64,000 nt of DNA from CAVUFH01 sp963740835 (GTDB lineage Bacteria; Actinomycetota; Acidimicrobiia; IMCC26256; PALSA-610), in assembly GCA_963740835.1 (NCBI GenBank), contig CAVUFH010000002.1, forward strand, positions 620,001-684,000. The letters run 5' to 3'. This document shows, in pieces, positions 33,718 through 41,480 of this stretch. The position numbers and the translations under genes were made by a program. The notes below the pieces were generated by a model. That model searched no databases. It was given only the letters and a program-made list of their open reading frames with translations, and had not been told where the DNA came from. Each line of letters opens with the position of its first letter. Position 1 is the stretch's first letter.

Positions 33718-34367
33718 ACCGTTCGCTCGACGAGACCTGGAAGGTGCTCCTCGACATCGAGCGCATCGCCCCCAGTCTGCCGGGGGCCGAGCTGCAGGAG
33801 ATCGAAGGCGACGACTACCGCGGCGTGGTCAAGATCAAGGTCGGGCCGATCACCGCGCAGTACAAAGGCACGGCCAAGCTCGCCGAGGTCGACGAAGCCG
33901 CGCGCCGCATCGTGCTGGACGCGTCCGGCCGCGACACGCGCGGGCAGGGCAACGCCAAGGCGACGATCGTCGTCACCATGAAAGAAGAGGGTGGCGGCAC
34001 GCTCGTCGACGTGAACACCGATCTCTCGATCACCGGCAAGGTGGCGCAGTTCGGACGCGGGGTGCTCGGCGACGTCTCGTCCAAGCTGATGGGCCAGTTC
34101 GTCGAGAACCTCGAACGCGACGTGCTCTCCGACGACCCGGGCGCGACTGCAGACGCGGGCGCGGTCGAAGCCACGGCCTCGGCGCCGGCCGAGACGCCGG
34201 CTGGTGCCCGGCAGATCGACTCGCGCCCGGCCGAACCGGTCGACCTGTTGGAGGTCGCGGGCGCACCGGTCACCAAGCGGCTGCTCCCGCTCGGGATCGG
34301 GCTCGTCGTGCTGTTCGTCCTCTGGCGGCTCCTGCGTCATCCGCCCGCACTGAGTCCGGGCGACTGA
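33690..34367 (+). CDS. coxG: CoxG family SRPBCC protein with C-terminal membrane anchor
   Basis: 225 aa. Residues 1 to about 150 form the CoxG/SRPBCC domain (FRVNRSLDETWKVLLDIERI, PSLPGAEL, VGPITAQYKGTAKL, GRGVLGDVSSKLMGQFVENL). A linker rich in Ala/Glu/Pro follows, and residues about 195-213 (LLPLGIGLVVLFVLWRLL) form one TM helix. CoxG tethers CO dehydrogenase to the membrane in Oligotropha-type systems. ATG 33690 has GGAGG 4 nt upstream and overlaps the mocA end by 28 nt. Confidence 0.88.
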   Translation: MEISDSFRVNRSLDETWKVLLDIERIAPSLPGAELQEIEGDDYRGVVKIKVGPITAQYKGTAKLAEVDEAARRIVLDASGRDTRGQGNAKATIVVTMKEEGGGTLVDVNTDLSITGKVAQFGRGVLGDVSSKLMGQFVENLERDVLSDDPGATADAGAVEATASAPAETPAGARQIDSRPAEPVDLLEVAGAPVTKRLLPLGIGLVVLFVLWRLLRHPPALSPGD

Positions 34368-34424
34368 CGCGACGATCGGGCACCGCGACGGATTCGCATC
34401 CGCGGCCGCGCCGGGCACCCTGTC

Positions 34425-34430
34425 TAGGAT
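34425..34430 (+). promoter_or_regulatory. -10 hexamer TAGGAT of ruvC (leaderless)
   Basis: TAGGAT ends 7 nt before GTG 34438, with no Shine-Dalgarno sequence between. Confidence 0.55.
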
Positions 34431-34437
34431 CGAACCT

Positions 34438-34944
34438 GTGTTCGATCCGGCCGGGCCCGTGCTCGGCATCGACCCCGGGCTCTCGCGCTGCGGCTACGGC
34501 GTCGTGGCACGCGAGCGCGGCCAGATGCGGGCGCTCGCGTGCGGAGTCATCCGCACCGATCCCGCCCTGCCCCTGCCCGAACGGCTCGCGGCCCTCGCCG
34601 ACGACCTCACCGCGCTCGTCGCCGAATATCGGCCGTCGGCACTCTCCGTGGAGCGGGTCTTGTTCCAGAACAACGCCCGCACCGCGATCAGCGTCGGGCA
34701 GGCCAGCGGCCTCGCGCTCGTCGCGGCGGCGCGCGCCGGCGTGCCGGTGACGCAGTACAGCCCGAACGAGGTGAAGCTCGCGGTGACGGGCGACGGCCGC
34801 GCCGACAAACTCGCGGTCCAGACGATGATCACGCGGCTGCTCGGGCTGCGCGAAGTTCCGCGTCCGGCCGACGCCGCGGACGCGCTCGCGCTCGCGTGCT
34901 GTCACGTGTGGCGTGCTCCCCTCGCCGCGCAGGTGGCCCGATGA
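34438..34944 (+). CDS. ruvC: Holliday junction resolvase RuvC
   Basis: 168 aa endonuclease that cuts Holliday junctions in recombination. Metal-binding acidic residues are visible in LGIDPGLSRCGYG (Asp12), SVERVLFQNN (Glu), and the C-terminal ADAADALALACCH (Asp). It opens the ruvCAB operon. GTG 34438 directly follows a promoter-like hexamer and has no Shine-Dalgarno sequence. Confidence 0.96.
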   Translation: MFDPAGPVLGIDPGLSRCGYGVVARERGQMRALACGVIRTDPALPLPERLAALADDLTALVAEYRPSALSVERVLFQNNARTAISVGQASGLALVAAARAGVPVTQYSPNEVKLAVTGDGRADKLAVQTMITRLLGLREVPRPADAADALALACCHVWRAPLAAQVAR

Positions 34945-34968
34945 TCGGATCGGCCACATGATCGGATC
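34941..34968 (+). repeat. Duplicated ruvA start region with a six-codon minicistron
   Basis: ATGATCGGATC occurs at 34941-34951 and again at 34958-34968. The first ATG overlaps the ruvC stop and opens a frame of only six codons that ends at TGA 34959-34961, overlapping the true ruvA ATG. A ribosome finishing ruvC could enter the minicistron and then restart at ruvA. Confidence 0.5.
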
Positions 34969-35545
34969 AGTGCGCGGCACGGTGATCGAACGGTCTGCGA
35001 GCGGCGAAGCGCTCGTGGAAGTCGGCGGTGTCGGCTACCGGGTGCTCGTACCGGTGTCCGCGGTGCCGTCGTTGCCGCCGGGCGCGCCGGCGTTCTTGTT
35101 CACGCACCTGCACGTGCGCGAAGACGCGATGGTCCTGTACGGCTTCCCGACCCGCGACGAGCGCGACACGTTCGAGGCGCTGATCTCGGCGAGCGGCGTG
35201 GGCCCGAAGCTCGCGCTCGCCATCTTGTCGGTGCACAGCCCGACGGCGTTGCGGCGCAGTCTCGCCGAAGACGATCTCGCCGCGCTCACGCTCGTGCCCG
35301 GCGTCGGCAAGCGCACCGCGCAGCGGCTCCTTGTCGAGCTGAAGAGCCGACTCGAAGTCCCGGACCTCGACCTCGGCGGCGCGCCGATGCCGAGCGCGGG
35401 TGCGCGTGCCGAAGTGCGCGAGGCGCTCACCGGGCTCGGCTACTCGCCCGACGAGGTACGGGAGGCGATCGGGCAACTGCCCGACACCGGCGAGGTCGAA
35501 GAGCTGCTGCGGGGCGCGCTGCGATTGCTCGCGGGGGCCCGATGA
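34958..35545 (+). CDS. ruvA: Holliday junction branch migration protein RuvA
   Basis: 195 aa tetrameric junction-binding protein. It has an N-terminal OB-fold (MIGSVRGTVIERSASGEALV), two helix-hairpin-helix motifs (SGVGPKLALAILS and LVPGVGKRTAQRLLVELK), and a C-terminal RuvB-binding domain (AREALTGLGYSPDEV-like). ATG 34958 gives the canonical MIG start. The stop overlaps the ruvB ATG. Confidence 0.96.
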   Translation: MIGSVRGTVIERSASGEALVEVGGVGYRVLVPVSAVPSLPPGAPAFLFTHLHVREDAMVLYGFPTRDERDTFEALISASGVGPKLALAILSVHSPTALRRSLAEDDLAALTLVPGVGKRTAQRLLVELKSRLEVPDLDLGGAPMPSAGARAEVREALTGLGYSPDEVREAIGQLPDTGEVEELLRGALRLLAGAR

Positions 35546-36583
35546 GAGACGAGCTCATGCGCGACGAGCTCATGCAGGCCACGGCCGATCCGGTCGAAGC
35601 CGCGGAAGAGACGACGCTGCGGCCGAGGCGGCTCGACGAATTCGTCGGCCAGCCCCGCCTGCGTGAGCACCTGGAGATCATGCTCGAGCGCGGCCCGCCG
35701 GCGCGGTCAGGCCGTCGACCACGTGCTCCTCGCCGGTCCACCTGGACTCGGCAAGACGAGCCTGGCGGGGATCATCGCGGCCGAGATGGAGGCCCGCTTC
35801 CAGCCGACGAGCGGGCCCGCGCTCGAGCGTGCGGGTGATCTTGCCGCGATCCTCACCAACCTCGACGACGGCGACGTGCTGTTCATCGACGAGGTGCACC
35901 GGTTGCCGCGCCCGGTCGAGGAGGTGCTCTATCCCGCGATGGAGGACTTCCAGCTCGACATCGTCATCGGGAAGGGCCCGTCGGCGCGCTCGATCCGCCT
36001 GGACCTCCCGCGCTTCACGCTCGTCGGTGCGACCACCCGCACCGGCCTCATCACCGGTCCGCTGCGCGACCGCTTCGGCTTCGTGGCGCGCCTCGACTAC
36101 TACGTCCCCGACGAGCTCACCGCGATCCTCGCGCGCGCGGCCCTGATCCTCGGCGTGACCCTCGATACCGAAGGCGCACGCGAGATCGCGCAACGTTCGC
36201 GCGGCACCCCCCGCATCGCCAACCGGCTGCTGAAGCGCGTGCGCGACTACGCCGAGGTGCGCGCCGACGGCGTCGTCGACGAGAAGGTCGCGCGCGACGC
36301 GCTCGCGCTCTTCGAGGTCGATGGTCGCGGGCTCGACAAGGTCGACCGCGCCATCCTCGGTGCGCTGTGCCGCACGTTCGGCGGCCGTGCGGTCGGCCTC
36401 GGAACCCTTGCCGTGGCCGTCGGTGAAGCGCCCGAGACCGTCGAAGACATGTACGAACCGTTCCTGTTGCAGTGCGGCCTGCTCGAACGCACGCCGCGCG
36501 GGCGGATCGCGACGCCCGCCGCGTACGAGCACCTCGGCTTGCACGCCCCCGACCCATCCGGCGAGGCTCCGGGCCTGTTCTGA
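35542..36583 (+). CDS. ruvB: Holliday junction branch migration helicase RuvB, frameshifted
   Basis: About 346 aa after correction. AAA+ motor of RuvAB. The N-terminal TLRPRRLDEFVGQ lies in one frame. Removing one G near 35690-35692 restores LERARRRGQAVDHVLLAGPP and the rest: Walker A GPPGLGKTS, Walker B LFIDEVHR, sensor VGATTRTGLITGPLRDRFG, and the winged-helix end. The span is one base over a multiple of three. The N-terminus has a near-exact duplication (MRDELMRDELM), giving three possible in-frame ATG starts (35542, 35557, 35572). In an essential-type repair operon the frameshift is probably a sequence error. Confidence 0.93.
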
Positions 36584-36620
36584 GCCGGTCGCGGCCACAC
36601 ACGCCTGACGGAGACCCGCC

Positions 36621-37334
36621 ATGTCTGATCTCGTGAGCTACGAAGTGCGCGACCGCGTCGCGCACGTGACGATCACGAACGGGAAGGCGAACGCGCTCGG
36701 GCCCGAAGTCATCGCCGGGCTCGACGCCGCGGTGAGCCGGGCCGAGGGCGCGGGCGAGGCCGAGGTCGGCGCGCTCTGCATCACCGGCACGCCCGGCATG
36801 CTCACGGGCGGCTTCGATCTCAAGGTGATGCGCGCCAGCCCCGAGGCCGCGGGCCGCCTCGTCACCGACGGCGGTGCAGTGTTCAGCCGGCTGTTCGGTT
36901 CCGAGGTGCCGGTGATCGTCGCGTGCAGCGGGCACGCCGTCGCGGCAGGTGCCCTGTTGCTCCTCGGTGCCGACTACCGCATCGGAGCACGCGGCGACTT
37001 CCGGATCGGGCTGATCGAGACCCAGCTCGGGATGGTGCTGCCGCGCTGGGCGGCCGAGCTGGCACGGGAGCGACTCTCGGTCCGCCACTTCCAGCAGGCC
37101 ACGGTCGGGGCGCGCATGTACGACCCCGAGGGCGCGGCCGATGCGGGATTCCTCGACGCGGTGGTCGACGCCGACGCGCTCGCGGAGGCAGCCGCGACCG
37201 AAGCGCAGTACTGGGCCGGGCTCCCGCGCGGCGCGTACCGCGGGCAGGTGCTCATGAACCGGGGCGAGCGGCTCGGGCGCCTCGCGGACGCGATCGCCGA
37301 AGACCGGGGCCGAACGTTCGACATCCGGGAGTGA
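36621..37334 (+). CDS. Enoyl-CoA hydratase/isomerase (crotonase) family protein
   Basis: 237 aa crotonase fold. NGKANALGPEVIAGL, the oxyanion-hole segments GMLTGGFDLKVM and GHAVAAGALLLLGADYRIGA, then IETQLGMVLPRW are visible. The spacing around the expected catalytic Glu positions differs from enoyl-CoA hydratase 1, so isomerase or another crotonase reaction is possible. GGAG lies 8 nt before ATG 36621. Its place between ruvB and yajC has no evident functional logic. Confidence 0.8.
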   Translation: MSDLVSYEVRDRVAHVTITNGKANALGPEVIAGLDAAVSRAEGAGEAEVGALCITGTPGMLTGGFDLKVMRASPEAAGRLVTDGGAVFSRLFGSEVPVIVACSGHAVAAGALLLLGADYRIGARGDFRIGLIETQLGMVLPRWAAELARERLSVRHFQQATVGARMYDPEGAADAGFLDAVVDADALAEAAATEAQYWAGLPRGAYRGQVLMNRGERLGRLADAIAEDRGRTFDIRE

Positions 37335-37409
37335 CGCTGAGAATGCGGTGAGGAGCAGCCCTGGCATGACCCCGGAATTGCCGATGACCGGTGCTAATTT
37401 CCTCTCTTC

Positions 37410-37697
37410 GTGCTCGCAATCGTCTGGCTCGTCCTCATGGCCGGGGTGTTCTATCTGCTGCTCTGGCGCCCGCAACAGCGCCGGATGTCGCAGGTCCGGT
37501 CACTCCAGGGCCGCCTCCAGGTAGGCGACGACGTCCTGACGACGAGCGGGATCTTCGGCACGATCATCGAGCTCGGCGACGACGATCTGCGTCTCGAGAT
37601 CGCGCCGGGCACGGTCGTGCGGGTCGCACGGGGTGCGATCGGCGAGCGGCTCTCCGTCGACTCGGATGCTGATACCGCCGAGCCGGATGCCGAATAG
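37410..37697 (+). CDS. yajC: Preprotein translocase auxiliary subunit YajC
   Basis: 95 aa. One N-terminal TM (about 2-20, LAIVWLVLMAGVFYLLLW) is followed by RPQQRRMSQV and a cytoplasmic domain (LQVGDDVLTTSGIFGTIIEL). YajC associates with SecDF at the translocon. GTG 37410 lies 10 nt after a CTAATT/TAATTT promoter-like element, so its leader is very short or absent. secD starts 6 bp after the stop. Confidence 0.92.
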   Translation: MLAIVWLVLMAGVFYLLLWRPQQRRMSQVRSLQGRLQVGDDVLTTSGIFGTIIELGDDDLRLEIAPGTVVRVARGAIGERLSVDSDADTAEPDAE

Positions 37698-37703
37698 GCA
37701 GGA

Positions 37704-39362
37704 ATGAACGTCCGCAGACAGATCATCATGCTGGTGACGACGGTCGTCATCATCGTCGGCACCTTCGCGTGGACGCTGGCTTCCTCGAACCGGCCGGCAC
37801 TCGGCCTCGACCTCCAGGGCGGGATCTCGATCGTCCTGTTCCCGGTCAAGGGCACCGACACGTCCGCGCTCGACACCGCGGTCGACATCATCCGCCAGCG
37901 CGTCGACGGCCTCGGCATCGCCGAGCCCGAAGTGCAGCGCCAGGGCAACACGATCGTCGTCGACCTCCCCGGGGTGAAGGAACGCGAGAAGGCGGAGGAG
38001 CAGGTCGGCCAGACCGCCGAGCTCCGATTCCGGCCCGTGCTGCAGACCTTCCCGTGGGACACGCCGCTCGTGCCGGAGTCGACGACCACCACGACCTCGG
38101 GCGCGACCACCACCACCGCACCCGGCGCGACCACGACGGCGCCGACCGCGACGACCTCGACGACCATCAAGGGCAGCGGCGCAGGCATCACCGGGAGCGG
38201 CGGAGCTGCGCGCACGGTGCCGACGACGCCGATCGCCGCGGTCCGGCCCGCCCAGGAGACGCCGACGACGAGCGCGCCGACGACGAGCGCGCCGGCGACC
38301 GGCGACACCACGACGACCACCGCGCCGGCCATCGCGACCCCGAAGCCGGGCCAGACGTGCAAGGACGTGCTCACGCCGTCGACGGCGAACGTCGCCAGCG
38401 CGACCGTGATCCTCCCGGGCCGCGACACCGACTCCGGCGACCCGGACGCGTGCTATCTGCTCGGCCCGACCGTGCTCAACGGCCGCAACGTGTCGTCCGC
38501 ATCGAGCCAGTACGACTCCAACACGTCGTCGTATGTCACCGAGATCACGTTCAAGACGAACGAGTTCGTCGACAAGGTCGCGGGCCCGTATGTCAACAAG
38601 CAGGTCGCGATCGAGCTCGACGGCGTCGTGCAATCGGCGCCCACGATCAACCCCGGCATCACGGGCAAGCGGGTGCAGATCTCCGGCTCGTTCACGAAAG
38701 GCGAAGCCAGTGACCTCGCCCGGCTGCTGCGCTACGGCGCGCTGCCGGTGCAGTTCGACCGGGACCAACAGACCGTGCAGAGCATCTCGCCGACGCTGGG
38801 CAAGGACCAGCTGCACGCGGGCATCGTCGCCGGCATCGTCGGCTTGGTGCTGGTCGCGCTCTATATGTTGGCGTACTACCGGCTGCTCGGCCTGGTCGTC
38901 GTCAGCGGCCTCGCGCTCACCGGTCTGTTGTTCTTCACGATCACGTCGTACCTGTCGGCGAGTCGCGGCCTCGCGCTCACGCTTGCGGGCGTCACCGGTC
39001 TCATCGTCTCGGTCGGCGTCACCGTCGACTCCTATGTCGTGTACTTCGAGCGGCTCAAAGACGAGATCCGGTCGGGCAAGACCGTGCGCTCGTCGCTCGA
39101 CAGCGGGTTCCGCCGTGCGTTCCGCACGATCATCGCCGCGGACCTCGTTTCGCTGCTCGGTGCGGTGGTCCTCTACTGGCTCGCGGCCGGTTCGGTGCGC
39201 GGCTTCGCGTTCTTCCTCGGCATCTCGACCGCGATCGACCTCGTGCTCGCGTACACGTTCATGCACCCGTTCGTGACGCTGCTCGCGCGCCGCCCGAACC
39301 TGGTCCGTTTGCCGGGAATCGGCATCGCCGCCGGTCTCGACGTCCCCGAGGTCGCGACGTGA
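37704..39362 (+). CDS. secD: Protein translocase subunit SecD with Thr-rich insertion
   Basis: 552 aa RND-type subunit that uses the proton gradient to assist protein export. There is an N-terminal TM, LGLDLQGGISIVL, and the first extracytoplasmic domain. Residues about 127-214 form a low-complexity linker rich in Thr, Ala, Pro and Ser, not seen in typical SecD. GKRVQISGSFTKGEASDLAR follows, and then the C-terminal six-TM block (SPTLGKDQLHAGIVAGIVG, VTVDSYVVYFERLKDEIR). It is followed by secF in the usual order. Confidence 0.95.
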   Translation: MNVRRQIIMLVTTVVIIVGTFAWTLASSNRPALGLDLQGGISIVLFPVKGTDTSALDTAVDIIRQRVDGLGIAEPEVQRQGNTIVVDLPGVKEREKAEEQVGQTAELRFRPVLQTFPWDTPLVPESTTTTTSGATTTTAPGATTTAPTATTSTTIKGSGAGITGSGGAARTVPTTPIAAVRPAQETPTTSAPTTSAPATGDTTTTTAPAIATPKPGQTCKDVLTPSTANVASATVILPGRDTDSGDPDACYLLGPTVLNGRNVSSASSQYDSNTSSYVTEITFKTNEFVDKVAGPYVNKQVAIELDGVVQSAPTINPGITGKRVQISGSFTKGEASDLARLLRYGALPVQFDRDQQTVQSISPTLGKDQLHAGIVAGIVGLVLVALYMLAYYRLLGLVVVSGLALTGLLFFTITSYLSASRGLALTLAGVTGLIVSVGVTVDSYVVYFERLKDEIRSGKTVRSSLDSGFRRAFRTIIAADLVSLLGAVVLYWLAAGSVRGFAFFLGISTAIDLVLAYTFMHPFVTLLARRPNLVRLPGIGIAAGLDVPEVAT

Positions 39363-39437
39363 CAGTCAGGCGTAGCCCGGAGCGCGGAGATTCATCCAAT
39401 CGTTGGGCCGTGTCCGAGCGGCGGAGGTCGTAGCCGC

Positions 39438-40880
39438 ATGAACATGACGCTGCCGCCGGCATCGTCGCCCGCGTCGACGCCGGTCGAGGACATCCCCGGC
39501 GTGACGCGCCGGCACCGGCCCAAGGACTTCTACCACGAGCGCACGAACTTCCAATTCATCAAGCACTCGCGCCGGTGGCTGATCCTCTCCGGCACGCTGA
39601 TCCTGATCAGCCTCTCCGCGCTGGTGTTCCGCGGCCTCAACCTCAGCATCGAGTTCGAGGGCGGCACCGCGTGGCAGGTCACGATGGCCGGCGGCAAGAA
39701 CGCGAGCACGCAGGATGTGCGCGACCTCCTCGATCCGCTCGGCTTCACCGACGCCAAGGTCTCGACCCTGTCGGGCTCGAGCGGTGACAGCGTCCGGGTG
39801 CAGGCCGAGATCATCAAGGACCCGATCCGGACGATCCAACAGACGCTCGCCGACACCTCGGACCAAGAGGTCGCCGACATCCTGTTCGTCCGCAACGACA
39901 ACGGCAGCGGCACGTTCACGTTCCAGACCGCAGCCAACAAGACGGTGACGCAGGCCCAGGTCGAAACGGCGATGGCCGACACCGGCCACACGGATGCGAA
40001 GGTCACCGTCGACGGCCAGAACGTCACCGTCGCGTTCGACAAGCTCCCGACGAGCCCGCTCACCGACGTTGCGCAGAAGCTCGCCGACTACGCGGGCGTG
40101 AACGTGAGCGAAGTCAGCGTCAGCACCGTCGGCCCCACGTGGGGCGAGACGGTGAGCCGCAAGGCGCTCCAGGCACTGATCATCTTCTTCATCATCCTTG
40201 CCCTCTACCTGACGTTCCGGTTCGAGTGGAAGATGTCGGCGACCGCGATCGTCGCGGTCATCCACGACATCATCGTGAGCGTCGGCGTGTACGCGCTCTT
40301 CCAATGGTCGGTGAGCCCGGCGACGGTCACCGCGTTCCTGACGATCCTCGGTTTCTCGCTCTACGACACCGTCGTCGTGTACGACAAGATCAAGGAGAAC
40401 GAGAAGAACCTGCTCGCCACGGGGAAATCGACGTACCCCGAGATGGTGAACAAGTCGCTCAACGCGGTCCTCATGCGATCGCTGTCGACGACGATCGTCG
40501 CGCTCCTCCCGGTGCTCTCGCTCCTCATCGTCGGCTCGGTGATCATGGGCGCGACCGCGCTCGAGGACTTCGCGCTCGCGCTCGCGGTCGGTCTGGCCGT
40601 CGGGTCGTACTCGTCGATCTTCGTGGCGTCGCCGTTGCTCGCGGCGTGGAAGGACCGTGACCCGAAGTTCAAGGTGCTCCATGACCGGCGCCGCCGCACG
40701 ACCATGGCCGCGGCATCCGTCTCGACCGGCGTCCCTGTCGTCGAGACCGACGACGACGACCCGCGCGAGAAGGCGGTGGTCGAAGCCGGGATCCCCGGCC
40801 CGCCCGCGGTCGGTCGCAGCGAGCCCTCGCGCCCGCGCACGCCGCGCCCGCGTCAGCAGCGGCGGCGGAAGCGCCGGTAG
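39438..40880 (+). CDS. secF: Protein translocase subunit SecF
   Basis: 480 aa, longer than the usual 300-400. It has an N-terminal TM, the LSIEFEGGTAWQV motif, and an extracytoplasmic domain enlarged by about 60 residues (around 110-195). Then come VGPTWGETVSRKALQALIIF and the SecF helices with LGFSLYDTVVVYDKIKENEK. The C-terminal 85 residues are charged and end in a run of Arg and Lys. ATG 39438 lies 75 bp after secD. The last 12 nt of the gene are repeated 24 bp downstream. Confidence 0.94.
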   Translation: MNMTLPPASSPASTPVEDIPGVTRRHRPKDFYHERTNFQFIKHSRRWLILSGTLILISLSALVFRGLNLSIEFEGGTAWQVTMAGGKNASTQDVRDLLDPLGFTDAKVSTLSGSSGDSVRVQAEIIKDPIRTIQQTLADTSDQEVADILFVRNDNGSGTFTFQTAANKTVTQAQVETAMADTGHTDAKVTVDGQNVTVAFDKLPTSPLTDVAQKLADYAGVNVSEVSVSTVGPTWGETVSRKALQALIIFFIILALYLTFRFEWKMSATAIVAVIHDIIVSVGVYALFQWSVSPATVTAFLTILGFSLYDTVVVYDKIKENEKNLLATGKSTYPEMVNKSLNAVLMRSLSTTIVALLPVLSLLIVGSVIMGATALEDFALALAVGLAVGSYSSIFVASPLLAAWKDRDPKFKVLHDRRRRTTMAAASVSTGVPVVETDDDDPREKAVVEAGIPGPPAVGRSEPSRPRTPRPRQQRRRKRR

Positions 40881-40919
40881 TCGAGTCGCAGCAAGCGCCG
40901 GTAGGGCGAGTTCTCTCGG

Positions 40920-40925
40920 TACCAT
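40920..40925 (+). promoter_or_regulatory. -10 hexamer TACCAT of apt (leaderless)
   Basis: TACCAT ends 6 nt before ATG 40932. Confidence 0.55.
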
Positions 40926-40931
40926 CTCCCC

Positions 40932-41456
40932 ATGGCAGGGGAATTCCTTCGGAAGCACGTGCGCGACATCGCCGACTATCCGAAGCCGGGTGTCGTCTTC
41001 AAGGACATCACGCCGCTCCTCGCCCATGCCGAGGCCTTCAGCCGGGCGGTCGACGCGCTCGCGCAACCGTTCGAGGGCGAGCGCATCGACAAGGTGCTCG
41101 GGATCGAAGCGCGTGGCTTCGTGTTCGCGGCGCCGGTCGCCTACAAGCGCACGGCCGGATTCGTGCCGGTGCGCAAGGCCGGGAAGCTCCCGTCGGAGAT
41201 CGAGCGCGAAGAGTACGAGCTCGAGTACGGCACCGACCTGCTGGAGATCCATCGTGATGCGATCGAGCCGGGGGAGCGGGTGCTCGTCGTCGACGACGTG
41301 CTCGCGACCGGCGGCACCGCGTCGGCCGTGGTGCGCATGGTCGAACGGCTCGGCGGTGAGGTTGTCGGCCTCGCGTTCGTCATCGAGCTCGAGTTCCTCG
41401 AGGGCCGGAAGAAGCTGCCGGGCCAGGACGTTCACGCGGTTGTCTGTTATGCATAG
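40932..41456 (+). CDS. apt: Adenine phosphoribosyltransferase
   Basis: 174 aa purine salvage enzyme making AMP from adenine and PRPP. The opening RDIADYPKPGVVFKDITPLL and GIEARGFVFAAPVAY are diagnostic, and VLVVDDVLATGGTA is the PRPP-binding loop. It lies between secF and rel, as in M. tuberculosis. Confidence 0.96.
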   Translation: MAGEFLRKHVRDIADYPKPGVVFKDITPLLAHAEAFSRAVDALAQPFEGERIDKVLGIEARGFVFAAPVAYKRTAGFVPVRKAGKLPSEIEREEYELEYGTDLLEIHRDAIEPGERVLVVDDVLATGGTASAVVRMVERLGGEVVGLAFVIELEFLEGRKKLPGQDVHAVVCYA

Positions 41457-41480
41457 CTCGATAGGTGTCGACCACATGTT

